Below are positions 23,659 through 34,678 of a DNA stretch of 64,000 bases, in pieces. Under the pieces are notes generated by a model that was not told the DNA's origin, searched no databases, and saw only the letters and a list, made by a program, of their open reading frames with translations. The position numbers were made by a program, and so were the translations under genes. Each line of letters begins with the position of its first letter. The stretch's first letter is position 1. Source of the DNA: Purpureocillium takamizusanense (Eukaryota > Ascomycota > Sordariomycetes > Hypocreales > Ophiocordycipitaceae); contig NC_063072.1 of assembly GCF_022605165.1 (NCBI RefSeq), positions 2,900,419 through 2,964,418 of the forward strand, in the 5' to 3' direction.

Positions 23659-25220
23659 GAACGCGGATCAAGGGGCAATGGAGCGACGATGCCTCGTCCG
23701 ATCACCCAGCGATTGGGAGGACAACGAACGGGAGGCGCTGAGTGAAGAAGAAAGGGGAGTCGGCTGTCCTTGCTGCCGACTTACCCGGGTGGGATCGTGA
23801 ACGACTGGACGAGCTGGGAGGAACTCAAATAGCATGCGGGCCACCAATGCGCAGCCGCGAGGAAAACAGAAGGGAAGAAGAAGAAGGGGCCAAGAATGAA
23901 CGCTTCTCCGCGAGAGAGAGGATGGAAAAGGAGGAGGAATGCCGTGTGTAGCGCTGGCGAGAATGCGCGAAGACAGATGGCCCCTTGGCTTGGCGTGGTG
24001 GAGGCTGTTTGCAGCTCAGCTTGAATAAAATGCCACCTTGCCCTTGTCGACATGGGGGGGGGCGGCTTGGCTGGTTCTACACGAGGGGACTGGTGAACCC
24101 CTGCGTCGCGCCGCGCTTCCGCTACCTACAGTGGCGGACACGCGTGGCTCAGGCGCCCTGGGATGCCTGCTAGACTGCCCCGGTTGTCGAGGCGTGGGCG
24201 GGGCTACCTGCGGCCTACTACGAAAGGTAATTTAGTAGTACGTAGTATTGAGGTCCATTGTGCAGCCGGGCAGCTTTCCGGCGCCCACTGGGTCGCTGTG
24301 CTCAGCTCATATGGAGATATTTTTGGGCGGGTTGAGCCGCTAGCCACAGCTGCGTGCCCGCTGGGAAGCCCACCGAAACACCGACCGGGGGCTGCGCCAC
24401 AGCCAGTCGTCAATAAGGTACTCCGTACTGGAGGTTCCGGTTTGCTTCCATTCAGACAACCGAACCCGCCCGTCAATACAGTGAAGAAACGAATGGATGA
24501 CGGATCCATCGTCACCCCATCCATGATGCGTCCGAGCTTGGGCCCCCTTTTGGCCGTGCTGCTGCTCGCACATACTTCTACTCAAGTGAATGCTTGCCTC
24601 TCCAAGGTACCCGTGCCTGGCCCCAGCAGCAGGCTCTTGCAACCTGGCCTGACCACAGAAGCCACCACCCGCCCCGCCCACTGATGAGCCTACCGTCCCG
24701 TTGAGGCCCGGCGTGGCCTGCTGAGGTACGTACCTTTGTGCTTCACCTCGTAAAGCCTACCGTATCCCCGGGTCCCTCCTGGGCTGGGGACAGGCGGTGA
24801 TCCGGCCGATTTGTCTCGGTCGATCACATGTCCGGCAGCTGGAACCCCCCGTCCTCCGTCTTCCACTGAAGAGCCCGGCCCACCCAGCGGCCGTCATTGG
24901 CCTGGGGTGTCGCATACCTGACACTGCTGGCGTTGCTGTTGAGATGCGCTTGCACTGTGGTGGTTGAGCTGGTTGAAAGGCCATCTCACCTTATGTCATC
25001 CATCGCCATGGCTTCGGCCCGCTCTCGTTGAGACGTCTCGATTGTGACTCTTCCGTCGCGTGCCTCCCCAAAGGCCACTGTCCAATACCGGAATTGTATC
25101 GATTCCTCAAGCCCTGCCCGACAGCGACGAAATCCCCCAGGTGCCCATCCGCGGCCCCCCGTCTCTCCGTGGTCGAGTCCTCGGGGCGCCTCCTGGCTGC
25201 CCGCCGCTGCGGCGACTCCG
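23659..25220. other. Divergent intergenic region, 1.6 kb
   Basis: Upstream of PMT2 (-) and the CHY/RING gene (+). Open frames here (for example 24163-24684) are not convincing. An in-frame upstream ATG at 25044 would add 59 residues to the CHY/RING protein, but that stretch is Pro/Arg/Ser-rich and looks like leader. Confidence 0.5.
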
Positions 25221-27133
25221 ATGTCTTCCCTTGTCTCCGAGTTCATCATCAACCCCGTCCTGCGCCAGGCTCGCCGATTCTCCGAGATATCCCGCTCGAC
25301 GCTCGCCGGCGACGAGGACCACCACAATGCCGTTGCTCCCCTGGACGCGGTGAGCGATTCTGGCGACCCCGACGAGGCCGCGATCGGGGTGCCCCTGCCC
25401 CCCGCCCCCGAGACACCCCGCTCCAGGCCTCTCAGCACGTCGACGGAAGAGACGCGAGTCGACGATGTCGCAGCCAGCCCGCCGCCTCGCGAGAGTATCC
25501 CCCGAGACCATTTGGGCTTTCCAGTGACCCCTAAGAAAGGTCACGGCATCCCCGAAGACGATGGGATGCACGAGCTGAGGGCTCGCATCCACGCGATCAA
25601 CGCGCAGAACATCCCGTCTGTCGACAAGGCGAGGCAGATCCATGACATGCTGCTCGAAGGATATAGGGCTTCCCAGAACGGCCTCCGTGGAGTAGCGGTC
25701 CTCCCGGGTTCTCCGGACAAGGAAGCGGCTTTGCATGCGTACGAGCCAACCGTATCATCAGGGCCTCTGGAATCTCTCAAGTTCTGGAACGGTCAGCTCG
25801 GCGACGCGCCGCCTGAGAAATTCAACTTGACGGAGAGCGACATTGCGCCGACGTTTGCGCCCATTCGGCAGCCCAAGACGCCCGATAGCCAGAGCCCTAC
25901 GACAGCGCCGTCGTCTCCCACGGACCTCAGTCCTCCTCTCGGGTGTCAGCACTACGAACGCAATGTCAAGTTGCAGTGCTCTACGTGTAGCAAGTGGTAC
26001 ACATGCCGCTTCTGCCACGACGCCCAGGAGAGCCACAATCTGATTCGCAAGGAGACGAAGCACATGCTGTGCATGCTGTGCAGCACGCCGCAAAAGGCGT
26101 CCGACGTGTGCATCAACTGTGGCGAGATCGCTGCACACTACTACTGCAACATCTGCAAGCTGTGGGAGAATCGCAAGTCGAAACCCATATACCACTGCAA
26201 CGACTGTGGGATCTGCCGGCGGGGGCTGGGCCTCGGCAAGGACTTCTTCCACTGCAAGGTGAGTGCCGCGGTTCTCGTTCGGGACCGATGGTCATTTGCT
26301 GATTCCCGTCGCAGACCTGCCGCGCTTGCATCACCACGTCTATCCAGAGCTCACACAAGTGTATCGAGCGGTCGACCGACTGCGATTGTCCTATTTGCGG
26401 CGAGTACATGTTCACCTCGCCCAAGCCCGTCGTCTTCATGCCGTGCGGACACAGCATCCACAAGAAGTGCTACGAACAGCACATGAGGAGGTCGTACAAG
26501 TGCCCGATCTGTAACAAGAGCCTCGCAAACATGGAGACGCAGTTCCGCAACCTTGATGTCGCAATTCAAAGCCAGCCCATGCCGCCAGAGTTTCGAGACA
26601 CCAAGGCCACAGTTTTGTGCAACGACTGTTCGGGAAAGTCGACGGTTCCGTATCACTGGCTGGGGCTCAAATGCTCCATCTGTCGCTCGTACAACACCGT
26701 GGAGCTTCAGATGCACGGCGAAGGAAGTCAGGCCGGGGAGGCATCGGGGTCGGCAGCGCAGGTGTCCGCCCAGACAGATCAGGCTCAGGTTCGGGCCGAG
26801 ACGGAGTCGACGGGTCCTCGTGCCGGCGCCCTAATACCAAACAGGCGGCGTCACTCGTCCCACGGCGTCGAACTGTCCTATCGCGTGCCCGACAGGGTCG
26901 CACGCTCTCTGTCGCCTCTGCCATCGGGTCTGGAAGCCTATCAACACAACGCTGCCGCCGACGTCGACTCGGAGGACGACATTTTTGGGTTCTGGAGGGG
27001 CAATGGAGCAGACAACGGGTCTAGCGATTCGGGCGAATCGGAGTCTGAGTCGGAGCCGGAGAGCGATGGGCCGCCAGACGTTGATGAGGAGGAGGATGAC
27101 GAAGATGAGATTCTGCTCATTGGACACAGATGA
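25221..27133 (+). CDS. CHY-zinc-finger / RING ubiquitin ligase (RCHY1/PIRH2-like)
   Basis: Predicted E3 ubiquitin ligase. Two exons are inferred, 25221-26258 and 26315-27133, giving 618 aa. After about 230 mostly disordered residues come a CHY-type finger beginning GCQHYERNVKLQC, a CTCHY finger with CNDCGICRRGLG and FFHC, a RING-H2 finger (CPICGEYMF ... CGHSIHKKCYEQHM ... CPIC) and a zinc ribbon (CNDCSGKSTVPYHWLGLKCSIC). This order is diagnostic of the RCHY1 family. The C-terminal 200 residues are disordered and end in an acidic Ser/Glu/Asp tail. The intron between the CTCHY and RING parts is 56 bp. The start at 25221 (MSSLVSEFIINP) is preferred over an in-frame ATG at 25044. Substrates cannot be read from sequence. 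Confidence 0.9.
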
Positions 27134-27506
27134 ACCGTCTGTGTCGACGGCTTGCACATGACGTTGAGAGAAACCACTGATGAAACATTTATGAGATGTG
27201 GCTCTCGCAGGGCGTTACTTGGATGCCTGGGTTTGCATGGGCAAGGTGCATTTCTGGTTACAGGGGCGTTGATTTGGAGCATTTGAGTTCTTCAAGGGCC
27301 GGGGCAAGCGGTTGAGAATGAAACATTGGTGCATACCGAGGCTTTTTGGTCCATAGCGTCATATATAGAAGTGGCATTTTTATCATCCGTCCATCCGTCC
27401 GTCCGTTCATGTAAAGACTCCGTGACCCCGTAAACGCCGCTTACCAAACCAGATGCCTGTCCACTCGAAGGGCTACCCCATGCAAAAGACATGCCGGAGC
27501 TTGGTA
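27134..27506. other. Convergent intergenic region
   Basis: A 3'-3' space between the CHY/RING gene and MZT1. It contains a CCGT/CCAT-type short repeat at about 27388-27412. No gene. Confidence 0.5.
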
Positions 27507-28080
27507 CTACTCGACCCGCTGCGCTTCTTGCCGCAGCTCCTTGATGACTTGCTGCATCATGTCGTCAGTGGTCTGATTGCGTGGACGACGAATCGCGAGG
27601 CAGTCCCAGCCAGACCGGCCGCCTCGCTTCGCTTCACTTTGTTCTTTTTTTGGACTCACCGCCATGGCCTCGGGGTTGACGCCGCGTTCAATCATGGATA
27701 TACAGATGGAGAGCGTCCGTCGGTCAAGATGGCAGTTCTAGACGGGACCGAAGGGAGGAGGACACGCCGATGTTAGCTGAGATACGTATGTAGTGGGTGG
27801 TTGGTCACACGCGCAACAGGCGCGCAGGGCGGGCACGCGCACAGGGAGGAAAGGGAGGAGCCGAGCCGCCGCGGCGCCCACGCCCTGACCATGGCGCGCG
27901 TCGGGCGGCGAGCGAGGGACCGACGGACAGGCGGAGGCAGATGGGGGAGGGACGCGAAGAGAGAGAGGGGGAGGGAGGGAGGGCAGCAAAGGGCGTGATG
28001 CGTACCAGAATGGTGGAGATTTCGTGGAGAATGTCCACGGCTTGCTGCGCGGCGGCGCGCTTGTCCGAGTCGGCGGGCAT
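27507..28080 (-). CDS. MZT1: Mitotic-spindle organizing protein 1 (MOZART1)
   Basis: Small protein that binds gamma-tubulin complex proteins and allows the gamma-tubulin ring complex to be recruited to spindle pole bodies. Three exons are inferred: 28006-28080, 27660-27737 and 27507-27551, giving only 65 aa, the usual family size. The conserved core is readable across the joins: QQAVDILHEISTIL, then NCHLDRRTLSICISMIERGV and NPEAMA, then QVIKELRQEA. Introns are 268 bp (27738-28005, GTACGC donor, purine-rich on the plus strand) and 108 bp (27552-27659, with a CTGAC branch just before GATGCAG). Because the introns are longer than the exons, simple open-frame methods miss the gene. Phase and family length agree at both junctions. 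Confidence 0.9.
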
Positions 28081-28754
28081 GCTGCAGCGTTTTGCGGGTG
28101 AGAAGGTGGATGAGAGGTTCAACAAGATGTCCGGCAGGTGGTGGTGGTGGTGGTGGTTGTTGTTGTTGGGGCGGTAGTGCGGTTGCAGGAGCCGATGACA
28201 CCTGAGAAACGCTCCCCCGCCTAAACAATTCCCACTATACGAAGCAGGTCCAGCATCACGACGACTCGTGCTGGGGGATAGGTAGCGTCGGGAGTCACGA
28301 CAAGATAATGGCATCATGCTCCTGACACTGTAATTAAAGCTACTACATAATTCGAGTTGCCTCGCGCCTGAGAGATCCTCGAATCCGGTTTCATGTTGTA
28401 GGTGCCCATCTCCCCGGCACTAAATAGAGTCAAGCATACCGCGTCGCGACGAGAGCGACACATCAACACTTACACGACATACGACCATTCGATCCCCGTG
28501 GCACACGCCGCTCTCCAACCTTTGACACATGCATCTCCCCGGCTGTAGAGCGTCAGACTAGCGCAGCTTCGGAGAGGTGCTTTACCACGACCAGAGGGCG
28601 ATACATCCGCGAACGACATATGCCTCACGACTCGAGAAGGACGAGCACAGGCAAACATAACTCGCATCTATTCCGCACTTCCACATGCATCAACTTGAAA
28701 GATGTCTGTTGAATGGCCGCTGTCTTACGTCTCCAAGCGTTGACCCAATTCGCT
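28081..28754. other. Intergenic, upstream of MZT1
   Basis: Upstream of MZT1 and downstream of the small secreted protein gene. A GGT run at about 28137-28155 (5' leader of MZT1 on the minus strand) is the only obvious structure. Confidence 0.5.
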
Positions 28755-29135
28755 TCACGAACAATGATCGCCCACCGCTCCAGGGCAAATCTCGCACTTG
28801 GTTGGACACTCCTTCTTGAACCTAATCTTGCCCCCGCTCCCGCAAAGGAACAGCATCTGCTCCGGGTCGTTTCCGTCCTTGCCCGAGGCGCTTCGTTCCA
28901 CCGCCTTGCTCAGCTGAGCGGTTGTTACGCCTGTGCGGAGATGCTGTCAGGAGAGGGACTGTCTCACGGGCGGGGGGGCTGGGTAGACGAGGTCTTGCCA
29001 CGGCTGGGGTTGCTTACCTCCGGCCACGAGATGGTAGCCGCAGTAGACTCGATTGGGTCTGCACGTGTATGCGTCCGCGAGAGGCGTGACGGCCAGCAGG
29101 GCCGCCGCGAGGATATGTGCCGTGGGGAGATGCAT
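28755..29135 (-). CDS. Small secreted cysteine-rich protein
   Basis: Two exons are inferred, 29018-29135 and 28755-28930, giving 97 aa. The first 22 residues are a clean signal peptide (basic/polar start, AAALLAVTPLA core, small-residue site at ADA), so the mature protein would be about 75 aa starting at Y23. Seven cysteines are in the mature part: C25, C32, C69, C81, C85, C88 and C96. The YTC...YCG start, a central LFLCGSGG and a closely spaced EC..KC..C group before the end recall a recurrent class of fungal small secreted proteins whose functions are mostly unknown (candidate effectors). The intron 28931-29017 has GTAAGC and a CACAG acceptor. An ATG eight codons upstream (29159) is possible but gives a worse signal peptide. 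Function unknown; the plus-strand open frame across it is antisense noise. Confidence 0.72.
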
Positions 29136-29887
29136 GACTGCAAGGGACTGCGGAAGCACGTTGAGAATGGACGTTCTGAGAGGAGCAACAATTCAAAAAG
29201 CCTGTGGTCCCGACATCACACATCGCAAGGGCTCTCAAGATCTTCAAGTACTTACTTTTTGACCGATGCCCCTCAACACTATCGCCATTGGAACTCGCTA
29301 ACTGTTCCGTATAAGCCCGTGCTGCAGAAGCCGGCCCGAGTTTGTTTTACATACCGCTTGCGTAAATAGATGACCGACGCGGACGGGCGTTTACTTGACG
29401 CCTTGACGGTCTGCAACTGCCATTATGCAACTATAATTGGAAGGAGAAAGGAGGCGGAGGATGCCGCCGCGGCGCGCCTGTGCTACATCTCCGATTGGCG
29501 CGTGCCTTTGTTCGAGAAGGGAAGCACAGACACGCGCAATTTTTTTTCTTGATCACATTGACCTCAACAACCTCGCGTCGGGTATTATGACGTATGAGGA
29601 CCAGCCCCTCGTGCCCAAGATCGACTATCGTGACCATCGGAATAGAAACCCCCGAGCGTCGCGAAGCCAAGACTGCTTGAGGCAACGCGGACATGCTCCT
29701 CCGTAGTCTGAAGTCGGGCGGCGAGACACACGCACACACACCAACACACAAAAGACAGAGTACGTCTTACAGGCGCTGGAGCCGTCAACAATACGAACTG
29801 AGTCCTTGAAGCACGTGAGGCTGATACGCTATATCCCCACGCATGACTCCAACAAAAACCTGTACTGTACATGCATGTCCATTGGCA
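29136..29887. other. Intergenic between SPC25 and the small secreted protein gene
   Basis: Contains the SPC25 3' UTR and the promoter of the small secreted protein. An ACAC-rich run occurs at about 29725-29750. No gene. Confidence 0.5.
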
Positions 29888-30741
29888 TCAGGCCTTCATT
29901 GCCTCCACAAACAGCTCCCTCATCCCCTTGAGCAGCGTCACCAGCTCCCGCGACTCGTTCACCCGCTCCAGCACCCTCTCCACGGCCTCGCGCTCCAGCT
30001 TGGGCCGGCAGTGCTTGACGTCGTAGTCCCGCGAGCTCGTCACCAGCTCGAACCACGCCTCGCGCTCCCAGTTGCGCTCGTCAATGTGCGTGTACACAAA
30101 CTTGAGCCGGTCGTCGTGGCCCGCGCCCTCGATCCGCAGGCACAGGTTGGTGATCCAGAAGTCGAGCTCCGGGACGTTGAACCGCGACTGCGCCTCCTGC
30201 TCCGCCGCGAAGGCGCGCTGCGCCGCCAGCCGCGACTCGATCTCGGCCTCGGTCTGCGCGATCTGCTTCTGGAGGCTCTCGCGTCGCGCGAGGTGCTTGT
30301 CTCGCTGCGCCGCCAGAGACGCGATGGCGGCCTCCATCTCGCGCGTCTCCGCCTCCTCCTTTTCGATCGTCTGCTGGTGCGTCGCCGTCTTGATCTGCAC
30401 GATCTCGATGTCCTTTTTGCGCATGCGCTGGTCCTCTGTGATGCATGTTAGCGATACGCGCTCTGCGAGGCTCTTCGTTTTGCTTGTCTTGTCGTGTCGC
30501 ACGTACCCTGCAGCTCGGCAACGTTCATGCGAAACTGGTTGCGCTCCTCCAAGACGCGCTTGCGACCCTGTTCAATAAACGCGTCGAACTTGGCCGTGAA
30601 CTTTGCCATGCGATCGCGCAGGTCGTCGAAGCCAAAGTTGATGCTCGGCAGCGAGTCCGCGGCCGAGGGCCCTGCCGGCGCCATCGACGGGCGGCCGTGG
30701 CCGATGCTTGAGGAACGCGAAGTCTCAAAGACTGTAGCCAT
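29888..30741 (-). CDS. SPC25: Kinetochore protein Spc25 (NDC80 complex)
   Basis: Subunit of the outer-kinetochore NDC80 complex that couples chromosomes to microtubules. Two exons are inferred, 30507-30741 and 29888-30435, giving 260 aa. The N-terminal region contains SINFGFDDLRDRMAKFTAKF, followed by a long coiled coil of about 100 residues rich in Glu/Arg/Gln/Lys, then a C-terminal globular RWD-like domain (about 165-260) with FNVPELDFWITNLCLRIEG, KFVYTHIDERNWEREAWF and YDVKHCRPKLE. These are the expected Spc25 elements. The intron 30436-30506 is GT-AG with a CACAG acceptor. The gene diverges from the Pol I factor gene across 429 bp, so the two may share promoter sequence. Confidence 0.9.
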
Positions 30742-31170
30742 TTTGAATGTCGTCGGGTACTATATCGTCGGTGTGAGGCGACTTGTCGTGTCTGCAGTCG
30801 TTTCTTGTTGCAGGCGTCGTTTGGCGCGATGCTTGGTGTGGTGTTTACCTCGAGTGGCAGTTGCTGGGTCGACAGCCACGGGGCGTGGCACACGCCCACC
30901 TGCCACGCGGTCACGTGCCGCAGGTTTGGAAACTTCGGAGCTTCACCGTGAAACGCCTCGCCAAGGTTGAGCTCACCGCGTTGCTCTACTCTGAATGGCA
31001 CGTCACGCCTCGCGCTCCGGTAGCACAGCATGATCTTCTGAGCGACAGTTCCGAGCGATACGCTACCGCCACCATCGGCCACCATCGCATCACTACGCCA
31101 CGGCAGTCCGAGATGAAGTGCCAGGCCATCATCAAGTCGCCCGCACATTGGAAGTCTTTGCTTGGTCCAA
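30742..31170. promoter_or_regulatory. Bidirectional promoter region SPC25 / RRN6-like
   Basis: A 429-bp space between divergent starts at 30741 (-) and 31171 (+). Both promoters must lie here. No specific factor site is claimed. Confidence 0.5.
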
Positions 31171-34100
31171 ATGGCTGAGCATCGCCGCTTTGCGGACCTC
31201 AACTATGGTCACGCAGGTCTTTTAACATATATACCTTCCGAGGACCCCGAGAATAGCCCAGGCGTGCTGCATACAACCCGGGCGTTACCCAGCTGTAAGT
31301 CGCGACAGGTCTGTGCTTGCTCGCCCGTCTAACTCTTGCCGACAGCGCTTCACTTCCGGATAGTGGGATCATCAGCTCAATTATACCCCCCCTCCAAGTC
31401 GGTGACGCCCGCTGCTACTTCGTCTTCCCACTCGTGGGAGGAACGTCGGGTGCAGAGGAGATGGCTCCTTAATTCTCACCCCGAGGCCTTCATCGGTGAC
31501 TCGTCCGTTCAGGAGCTGCTCAAAGATGACATGGAACGCTTCAAGAACGCTGTCGAGGAGCCGAACCGCAAGGCCCTACTGGCCGTCGGCCTCATGGCCG
31601 ATCTGACAAACCAATGGAACCTGAGAGGGGCGTCTGTTCTCGCGACCGCAACCGGGCACTCCGGGCAAGAGCTGCGACTTGTCCGCCTCGATGAGTCGCA
31701 ATGGCAGTGGGGAGATCACAAGGACGTACTTTTGAATCTATCCGTTATCGATCCTGTGCACCAGGAGGAAGAAGCCATCTGGACGAGCGATTCAGTGCCG
31801 ATAACGCAGGTCAAGTTTGCAACTCATGTCTCTCGACACGGCTACGATCGATGGCTTCTAGTGCAGAAATCCACGGGAACGACCCTTTTACAGCCCGAAT
31901 ACAATCTCTTGCCGGTCTCCCAATCCGAAACGGCTGAGGCATCGGGAGAGCAGGGGCCGTCGTTCATCAAGCCAAATCCCTTGCTCACGTTGGAGGCGAG
32001 CCGAACGGGTGGCAATGCGCATTCCGACATGTTTCTGAACCCGTCATCGCTGGGTTGTCCCCCTCAGCTGGGTGTCATTGATGAATGCGGGTATTGGAGT
32101 ATCTGGAACATCATGGGCGCCACAGATGCCGTCAAGAGGACCCTTCATCTGGTCCCCTTCAGGTGTGGGCATATCATCCAAGGCTTCATGGATACAATTC
32201 CAAAATATCCGTCCTATCCAGCAACGAGCCACGGCATGCTCGGCGTTGGCGCACCGCAGGCCGGCACAACGTATCGCACCCCTGCGAAAGGCGCTGGGCC
32301 TCTAGGTGCGGTCACAGTTCCTTCACGCTACGTACTGCTGTGGAATTCGAGTCAATTGGAGCTGTTTGATCTCGAAGCCACTACCGTCTTTCGAAAGCTA
32401 GACTTGACCTCGTCATCTCACAGACGACCGGATCGCATCCTAGACATCCAACTCAGCCCCTTCAACGAGGATCACGTCTTTGTGCTGACTACCCGACAAG
32501 TCATCTGGGTTGACCTCGATTGTCTGAATAGACAGGGCGAGGAAATATGCAAGCCAAAGATGCTCCTCGCTTGTTCGCATCCTGGTCTTGGACACGAGGA
32601 GATAAGAATGAGTGTTGCTCCCTGCGCGGGTGAGACTCAGTCAGCGCTTGTTTTTACACATTCTCCGGGGACAGAGCAGCTGTGCGTTTACTGGTTCACC
32701 ATTTCGCCAACCACCGGCCTGCCGCAGTGGTATCGCGACATCTCGCGCCTGCCAGGCAGTGATGGGCTTTCTCCAAGCTCCAACACGCAGCTCCTTCGGG
32801 TGCATCCTGCAAGACTTGATGCCTCTCCGAAGCACTCTTCTGATGGGCCTGGGTCGAGATATCGTGACAGCGACACCCAATTCTATCAAGTGATGGCTCT
32901 TTCTGATAATCTCGGCGTGCGATATTCCATGTACTCATCCGTTTGCGACCCCACAGTCGAAGTAACACTTCCCACCACACGGGTGGGTTGGTCAAAGAGC
33001 GAGCAGCGGCGTCGCTGGAAAATGCGTCGAAGGCATTTCCTACAGCATGTTACGGACACCTTCGTCGTGTCCGACGCAATGGACCAAGACGACTTGGCAG
33101 CCCTTCTTAAGCAGGGGGATGTCGAGGAGGAAGAGAAGCCCGCGGTCGTCGGTGAGAACCGGCTCGTACCCCAACGGCGACCGATACGCTTAAAGATGGA
33201 CCGAATTGCGCAGGCGATCCAGGAACAACTCGACGCGAGTGCTGCGCAAGGCTCTTTGGGACTTCCGGTAGCCCTGTTCGATGCTCTGCGAGCTTTCATT
33301 GAGCACGGACTTGAATTTGGGATGCCGCTTTTCACATGGTAAGTCGCACTCCGAGTGCTGACAGGCAATTGCTGAAGACGCATAGGGCCGATGTAGCTTT
33401 TTCACTCGAGCAGCCTGTACAATATGGGCCGCCCGAGAACGGCATGGAGAGCGAGATCGAGCAACTTTTCGACGTGAATAGTGACAATGTCGTCGTTACG
33501 CAGTTACGGAGGCGTTCTGAAAAGGAGCCACTGGACGCTTTGCTCGGCCTAGGTTACTTGCAGCATCAGTACTCTGCACTGTGGCTTGACTCGGGGAACG
33601 AGATTCCCAAAGACCTCCAGCAGATCCGAAGGGTGTGGGTGAACGAAATTGCTCGGGACGTGTTTCTGTCGAGCTATGGGGTCATGGTCCAGCATGTTCC
33701 TCTATTGGGGGCGCCGACTTCCGGTCCGGACGAAACCCTCCTTGAGAAGTCTGCAATATTGCCGTCTTCTCCTCCACGACGCAGCCCTCGGGTTACCTCG
33801 TCTTCTCCCGAGCCAGGGCCTTCGACGCCTCCGACCCCGTCGGTACAGGAGGATGCTGCCATTCAGCGTTTGATGCTCTTGGCCACGTTTCAAGAGCCTG
33901 CGCTGCTGGTTTCGACGAAACAATCCAAAATACTATCGTACTGGCCCGCAGAGCGGGGAGTCGATACCCGAGACTATGTATCCAGCGTTGCAGTGGCAGC
34001 CGACGAAAAGTTTAGAGACGCCAGGCAGCGACTACATAGGATCGAGGCGAAGCGAAAGGCTCAGGCAGAGAAGTACAAGCGACCTGCGTTTATGAGGCAG

Positions 34101-34310
34101 GGCTTCCCGATGAGCGACGGCTTCGACCAGGAGGCGACCAGTCTGCCGATGCGACCGCCGCCCGTGCAGGCCATGTCGAGCCAGCAGGCTGTGCCAGAAT
34201 CATCGCAGACGCAGATGGGGCCGACGGTCACGATGAGCCAACCCATGCCGGGAACATTCGGAGGAGACAGGAAGAAGAAGAAGGGAAAGCGCAAGAGTGG
34301 CTTCAGATAG
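31171..34310 (+). CDS. RRN6: RNA polymerase I core-factor subunit, Rrn6-like
   Basis: Predicted subunit of the Pol I core factor that recruits polymerase I to rDNA promoters. Three exons are inferred: 31171-31294, 31346-33338 and 33386-34310, giving 1013 aa. The short exon 1 supplies the family-typical start with FADLNYGHAGLLTYIPSE. A beta-propeller-like region follows (WSIWNIMG, YVLLWNSSQLELFDL, HVFVLTTRQVIWVDL), then a helical part and a basic, Gly/Lys-rich C-terminus FGGDRKKKKGKRKSGFR that recurs in fungal Rrn6 proteins. Introns are 51 and 47 bp. The third exon start after CATAG joins TG to G to make a tryptophan and keeps the frame. Assignment is by overall pattern rather than a catalytic motif. 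Confidence 0.8.
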
Positions 34311-34678
34311 TCAATGCATGTCGACACACAATGTGCCTTGCGCCAGCGCTTCCGCGCGTTGTGATCAAGAACATCAGATGTCCAATCTAAGCTTCCATTA
34401 AACGTATATATGGTAGGACTCTTGATAATTCAATCCGCGATGTGCCCTTATTGTTGTATCCGTCAGTTGAGGCGAGTTGTAAGTCATTTATTCCATGGCT
34501 CCAGCAGCCAGGAAGGAGGCCAAACGACGTAAGCGGGGCAACCCACCCCCACCACCAACTCACCTCTGCCTTATTCATCCTTCTTTCACATTGCCTTCAC
34601 AGCCAGACGCACGTTCTTCTCACGTACGTGCAAGTCAACTCCGAGCTCTTCAACGAATTGCTCGAAGCGGCCGGCAGC
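34311..34678. other. Upstream region of the PITH gene
   Basis: Contains the 3' UTR of the Rrn6-like gene and the promoter and leader of the PITH protein. An upstream ATG at 34495 and a possible leader intron lie here and are described separately. Confidence 0.5.
34529..34602 (+). other. Candidate 5' leader intron before the PITH gene
   Basis: GTAAGC at 34529 and a pyrimidine-rich CTTCACAG acceptor ending at 34602 define a possible 74-bp leader intron. If spliced, an upstream ATG at 34495 would open a short frame that overlaps the main start at 34679 in a different frame. This is inferred from splice consensus only. Confidence 0.35.

Noticed and set aside
28713..29369. 218-codon plus-strand open frame
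   Set aside because: Antisense to the spliced secreted protein gene; no domain or secretion signal.
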